Source of the DNA: a bacterium
GTDB lineage: Bacteria; Pseudomonadota; Alphaproteobacteria; Caulobacterales; Hyphomonadaceae
NCBI GenBank assembly: GCA_016125045.1
Contig: WGML01000004.1
Span: 186,001-250,000 of the forward strand
DNA: 64,000 bases
Direction of reading: 5' to 3'
This document shows, in pieces, positions 61,745 through 64,000 of this stretch. The translations under genes were made by a program, and so were the position numbers. The stretch's first letter is position 1; every line of letters begins with the position of its first letter. The notes under the pieces were generated by a model. It made no database searches. It was not told the DNA's origin and saw only the letters and a program-made list of their open reading frames with translations.

Positions 61745-62286
61745 CTGGCGCAGCGCTGCAACCGCCCCATCGCCGGCTGCGCGCTTGGGGACCAGAGGAC
61801 GAGCGCGTCCACACGATAATTCTCAACGACCGCCAGGTCGCGCGCTGGCTCGGGGGGCCGTTCCCTAGCGATGTGGCCCGTCAAATCTTCCAGAACATGT
61901 CTCGAGGGCTCGTTGAGCGGGGTTGGGGAATGTGGGCGGTGCTCGATGATGACGGCCGCGTTGTCGGGGCGGCCGGCGTCCAGCCGACGCCCGAGCGTCT
62001 CGCACTGTCTCCTGCGATCGAGGCGGCGTGGCGTCTTGCGCCCGACGCGTGGGGCCGCGGCTACATCACGGAGGTCATGCGTCCGATTCTGAGCGATGCT
62101 CACAGCCGCATTCCCTGCGAAGAAGTCGTCTCGTTCACCGCCGCGGGCAATCTCCGCTCGCAGGCGGTGATGCAGCGGCTGGGCTTCCAGCGGGATCCCT
62201 CGCGGGACTTCCATCATCCCGCCCTTCCTCCTGATCACGAACTCGGCCCGCACGTCGTCTACGCCTTGAGAACTCGCGGCGCGTGA
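61741..62286 (+). CDS. GNAT family acetyltransferase (RimJ/RimL-like)
   Basis: A 181-residue N-acetyltransferase. HRRLRAWGPEDERVHTIILNDRQVARWLGGPFP opens the RimJ-like fold, and WRLAPDAWGRGYITEVM followed by TAAGNLRSQAVMQRLGFQRD covers the acetyl-CoA loop and motif B. The target is unknown. ATG 61741 overlaps the recJ stop by 4 bases. Confidence 0.87.
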   Translation: MTGAALQPPHRRLRAWGPEDERVHTIILNDRQVARWLGGPFPSDVARQIFQNMSRGLVERGWGMWAVLDDDGRVVGAAGVQPTPERLALSPAIEAAWRLAPDAWGRGYITEVMRPILSDAHSRIPCEEVVSFTAAGNLRSQAVMQRLGFQRDPSRDFHHPALPPDHELGPHVVYALRTRGA

Positions 62287-62355
62287 GGGATGTGTCCCGT
62301 TCTTCGGAGCGTGTCCGCGCTCCCGCTGCTCGGTGCCGGTTCGTCGCCTCCACCC

Positions 62356-62384
62356 TTGCGCGGGGCGGCGTCGGCGGATATATC
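62356..62384 (+). promoter_or_regulatory. Probable tRNA-Glu promoter
   Basis: TTGCGC (62356-62361) and TATATC (62379-62384) are separated by 17 bp and lie 20 bases before the tRNA. Confidence 0.6.
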
Positions 62385-62403
62385 GCCCGCTTCGTGCTCG
62401 TGC

Positions 62404-62478
62404 GGGCCCTTCGTCTATCGGTTAGGACGTCAGGTTTTCAACCTGAAAAGAGGGGTTCGACTCCCCTAGGGCCTGCCA
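62404..62478 (+). tRNA. tRNA-Glu (anticodon TTC)
   Basis: The full cloverleaf with encoded CCA: acceptor GGGCCCT/AGGGCCT (first pair G-U), D-arm TCGTCTATCGGTTAGGA, anticodon stem TCAGG/CCTGA around TTTTCAA (anticodon TTC), T-arm GGGGTTCGACTCCCC. It resembles E. coli tRNA-Glu throughout. Confidence 0.95.
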
Positions 62479-62720
62479 GCGCGATCTCATTCAGTCTCCA
62501 CAACGCCCCAGCCTTGGGATCTGCTTGCGTCTTTCGCGCGACTTGCGGCATTGCGCAGGCCGCGTTGCACCAGCTCCCCATCGAGCAACATTCGCTTGAT
62601 GATTCATTGTCGCACGCAAGATCATTGCCCATACTCTCCAGTGGATAATTGCTGTCGAAGGGTGTGCTCCCGGGATGAGCGTATGTTAGCGTTTTCGGCT
62701 CAGGGGAGCGCAAGGATCGG

Positions 62721-63254
62721 ATGCACGCGCAATTTATCGAACGCCCGTCCTTGGATGGGGCCGCAGAAGCAGTGACGCAGATCGAGGGACGCCTGAAATG
62801 GTTTGATCCGGCGAAGGGCTTCGGCTTCGTCCTGCCGGATCAAAAGTCGGTCGACGGAATCACGATCAACGGCGATGTCATGTTGCACGTCTCGGTCTTG
62901 CGCCGGTTCGGACGCGAATCCGCGGACGAAGGCGCGCGCATCGTCTGTCTGGTGGCTGAGCGCGAACGCGGTTTTCAGGTCGTCGAAATTCTGGAACTCG
63001 CCGTCAACGAGACCATCCCAGCGCCGGCGCCGGAGGGGCCTGTCGAGGAGGTGGGCGTCAAATGGTTCAACCGGACCAAGGGTTATGGCTTCGTTCAGCG
63101 CGCCGGCGATGCGGAAGACATCTTCATTCATATGGTGGTGGTTCGCAAAGCGGGGCTGGCCGACCTTGAGCCCGGGCAGAAGCTTCGGGTGACGCTGGGG
63201 GATGGCGAGAAGGGGAGGAATGTTGCGGTCATACTTCCTCCGAAGCAGGGTTGA
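62721..63254 (+). CDS. Double cold-shock-domain protein
   Basis: A 177-residue protein with two cold-shock domains. The first (residues about 22-85) has GRLKWFDPAKGFGFVLPD, the second (about 110-175) VGVKWFNRTKGYGFVQRAG and DIFIHMVVVRKAG. Both carry the KGFGF/KGYGF RNA-binding core. Two-domain CSPs are typical of alphaproteobacteria and act as RNA chaperones. GCAAGGATCGG precedes ATG 62721. The 242-base region upstream, after tRNA-Glu, has no supported gene and may hold a long 5' UTR. Confidence 0.93.
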   Translation: MHAQFIERPSLDGAAEAVTQIEGRLKWFDPAKGFGFVLPDQKSVDGITINGDVMLHVSVLRRFGRESADEGARIVCLVAERERGFQVVEILELAVNETIPAPAPEGPVEEVGVKWFNRTKGYGFVQRAGDAEDIFIHMVVVRKAGLADLEPGQKLRVTLGDGEKGRNVAVILPPKQG

Positions 63255-63321
63255 GCCAGTCGGCGCTCGCCGCTGATCTGGCCTCTTGGCTTCTTCGCGC
63301 GGGCGCCCTAATCCGGCTTGC

Positions 63322-63831
63322 ATGATCCGCATCATCTCCGCACTTTTCGCTTTCGTCCTGATCGGCTGCGCCGTCCCGTCCGGGACCGCGCGGGCGCAAG
63401 CGGTCGCCGCCGATCTTACAAAGGCGCAATCCCTGCCGCTCGGGCCGTTGGAGATCCGGTCAGGCGACAAGGTGCACAAATTCCAGGTCGAACTCGCGGA
63501 CTCCCCGGAGGAAACCGCGATTGGGCTCATGCACCGCCCGGAACTCGGCCGGGACCGTGGCATGATCTTCGACTTCGGCGAGGTGCGCGAAGTCGGCATG
63601 TACATGAAGAACACGCTGATTTCGCTCGACATGCTGTTCATCGATCCGACGGGGAAGGTGCTCGCGATCGCCGCCGGCGCCAGGCCAGGCTCGCTGCGTG
63701 TCATCAATCCGGGTGTGCCCACCAAAGCCGTGCTCGAGATCAATGGCGGGCAGGCGGAGGAACTCGGGATCAAACCGGGCGATACGGTCCACCACGCGAT
63801 GTTCGGCAATCTTGCCGCAAATGACCGCTGA
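63322..63831 (+). CDS. DUF192 exported protein
   Basis: A 169-residue protein with a signal peptide ending near GTARAQA and a possible lipobox LIGC. The DUF192 domain reads FQVELADSPEETAIGLMHRPELGRDRGMIFDF, then MYMKNTLISLDMLFID and GVPTKAVLEINGG. It is a small beta protein in the periplasm of unknown function. ATG 63322 is the best start. It overlaps the next gene by 11 bases. Confidence 0.88.
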   Translation: MIRIISALFAFVLIGCAVPSGTARAQAVAADLTKAQSLPLGPLEIRSGDKVHKFQVELADSPEETAIGLMHRPELGRDRGMIFDFGEVREVGMYMKNTLISLDMLFIDPTGKVLAIAAGARPGSLRVINPGVPTKAVLEINGGQAEELGIKPGDTVHHAMFGNLAANDR

Positions 63832-64000
63832 GCCGCCCGAAGGCTACACGCGCGTCGATCGTGCGCCATTCGTCAATTTTGTAGGCCCGCTCTACCAGGC
63901 GATCGCACCGCCCCCCGGCCGCGTTCGCCTCGGCCTGCGGGTCACCGGCCACCACGTCAACACGATGGGCGGTCTGCATGGCGGCATGGCCGCCACCATG
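63821..64000 (+). CDS. PaaI-type thioesterase, truncated by window end
   Basis: ATG 63821 opens 60 codons to the window edge. The end, GLRVTGHHVNTMGGLHGGMAATM, has the LHGG catalytic-helix motif of PaaI/hotdog thioesterases. It overlaps the DUF192 gene by 11 bases. The rest of the gene lies outside the window. Confidence 0.75.
   Translation, partial: MTAEPPEGYTRVDRAPFVNFVGPLYQAIAPPPGRVRLGLRVTGHHVNTMGGLHGGMAATM

Noticed and set aside
62438-62713. A 91-codon minus-strand ORF across tRNA-Glu
   Set aside because: It overlaps the tRNA and ends with the well-known spurious translation of a tRNA T-arm region.

Overview
The window is high-GC bacterial chromosome, almost certainly from an alphaproteobacterium. 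Supporting gene content: an F1-ATPase zeta-inhibitor (DUF1476), a DUF6489 protein, the order homoserine dehydrogenase - class II fructose bisphosphatase - recJ, COX15-type heme A synthase, class I PHA synthase, a short-type ArgC, class II DAHP synthase and a rplM-rpsI pair. The family cannot be fixed by reading alone. Genes are dense on both strands, many neighbours overlap by 1-4 bases, and TTG/GTG starts are common.

Layout. 1-3.3 kb: the N-terminal part of a Spinster-type MFS transporter divergent from gabD, then tRNA-Val. 3.6-10.9 kb: gph, glmU, rpiA, a glutathione reductase and small proteins. 10.9-14.7 kb: the most unusual chromosomal cassette, with a ParA/MinD-like ATPase, a translationally coupled small SAP/Rho-N-like protein, and a 782-residue TIR - transmembrane - repeat - OmpA-like - Sel1 protein. 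14.7-19.4 kb: palindromic repeats, a crotonase, a CinA-like protein, two overlapping thioesterases, map and radC. 19.4-24.7 kb: a GlxA-type regulator divergent from an exported DJ-1/PfpI protein, then two more Spinster MFS genes. 24.8-28.8 kb: purB, purC, purS and small genes, one without a canonical start codon. 29-32.2 kb: an EF-hand protein and an asd-aroG operon preceded by what looks like an aromatic leader peptide and attenuator. 32.2-38.9 kb: a MATE exporter, HU, an RNase H-like-motif protein, oxidoreductases and gltX.

38.9-41.0 kb is a complete IS1595-family element with imperfect 39-bp terminal inverted repeats. It carries a lower-GC HEPN-like passenger gene and a 50-residue ORF beside its transposase, and its left end abuts the gltX stop codon. 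Its right end lies 22 bp before a perfect palindrome preceding a membrane-protein/Xre-regulator operon. 41.8-42.6 kb has no convincing gene and carries a REP-like palindrome.

42.6-51.2 kb: an SRPBCC lipoprotein, a PQQ-dependent quinohemoprotein dehydrogenase, a LOG-family hydrolase, an ATM1-type ABC exporter, glutathione peroxidase and heme A synthase. 51.5-64 kb: rplM-rpsI, argC, phaC, an alaC-hom-glpX-recJ-GNAT run, tRNA-Glu, a double cold-shock protein, a DUF192 protein and a truncated hotdog gene at the window edge.

The candidates I consider least described are the ParA/SAP-like/TIR cassette and the HEPN-carrying IS. The asd-aroG leader is the best regulatory candidate. No CRISPR array, prophage or rRNA was seen.
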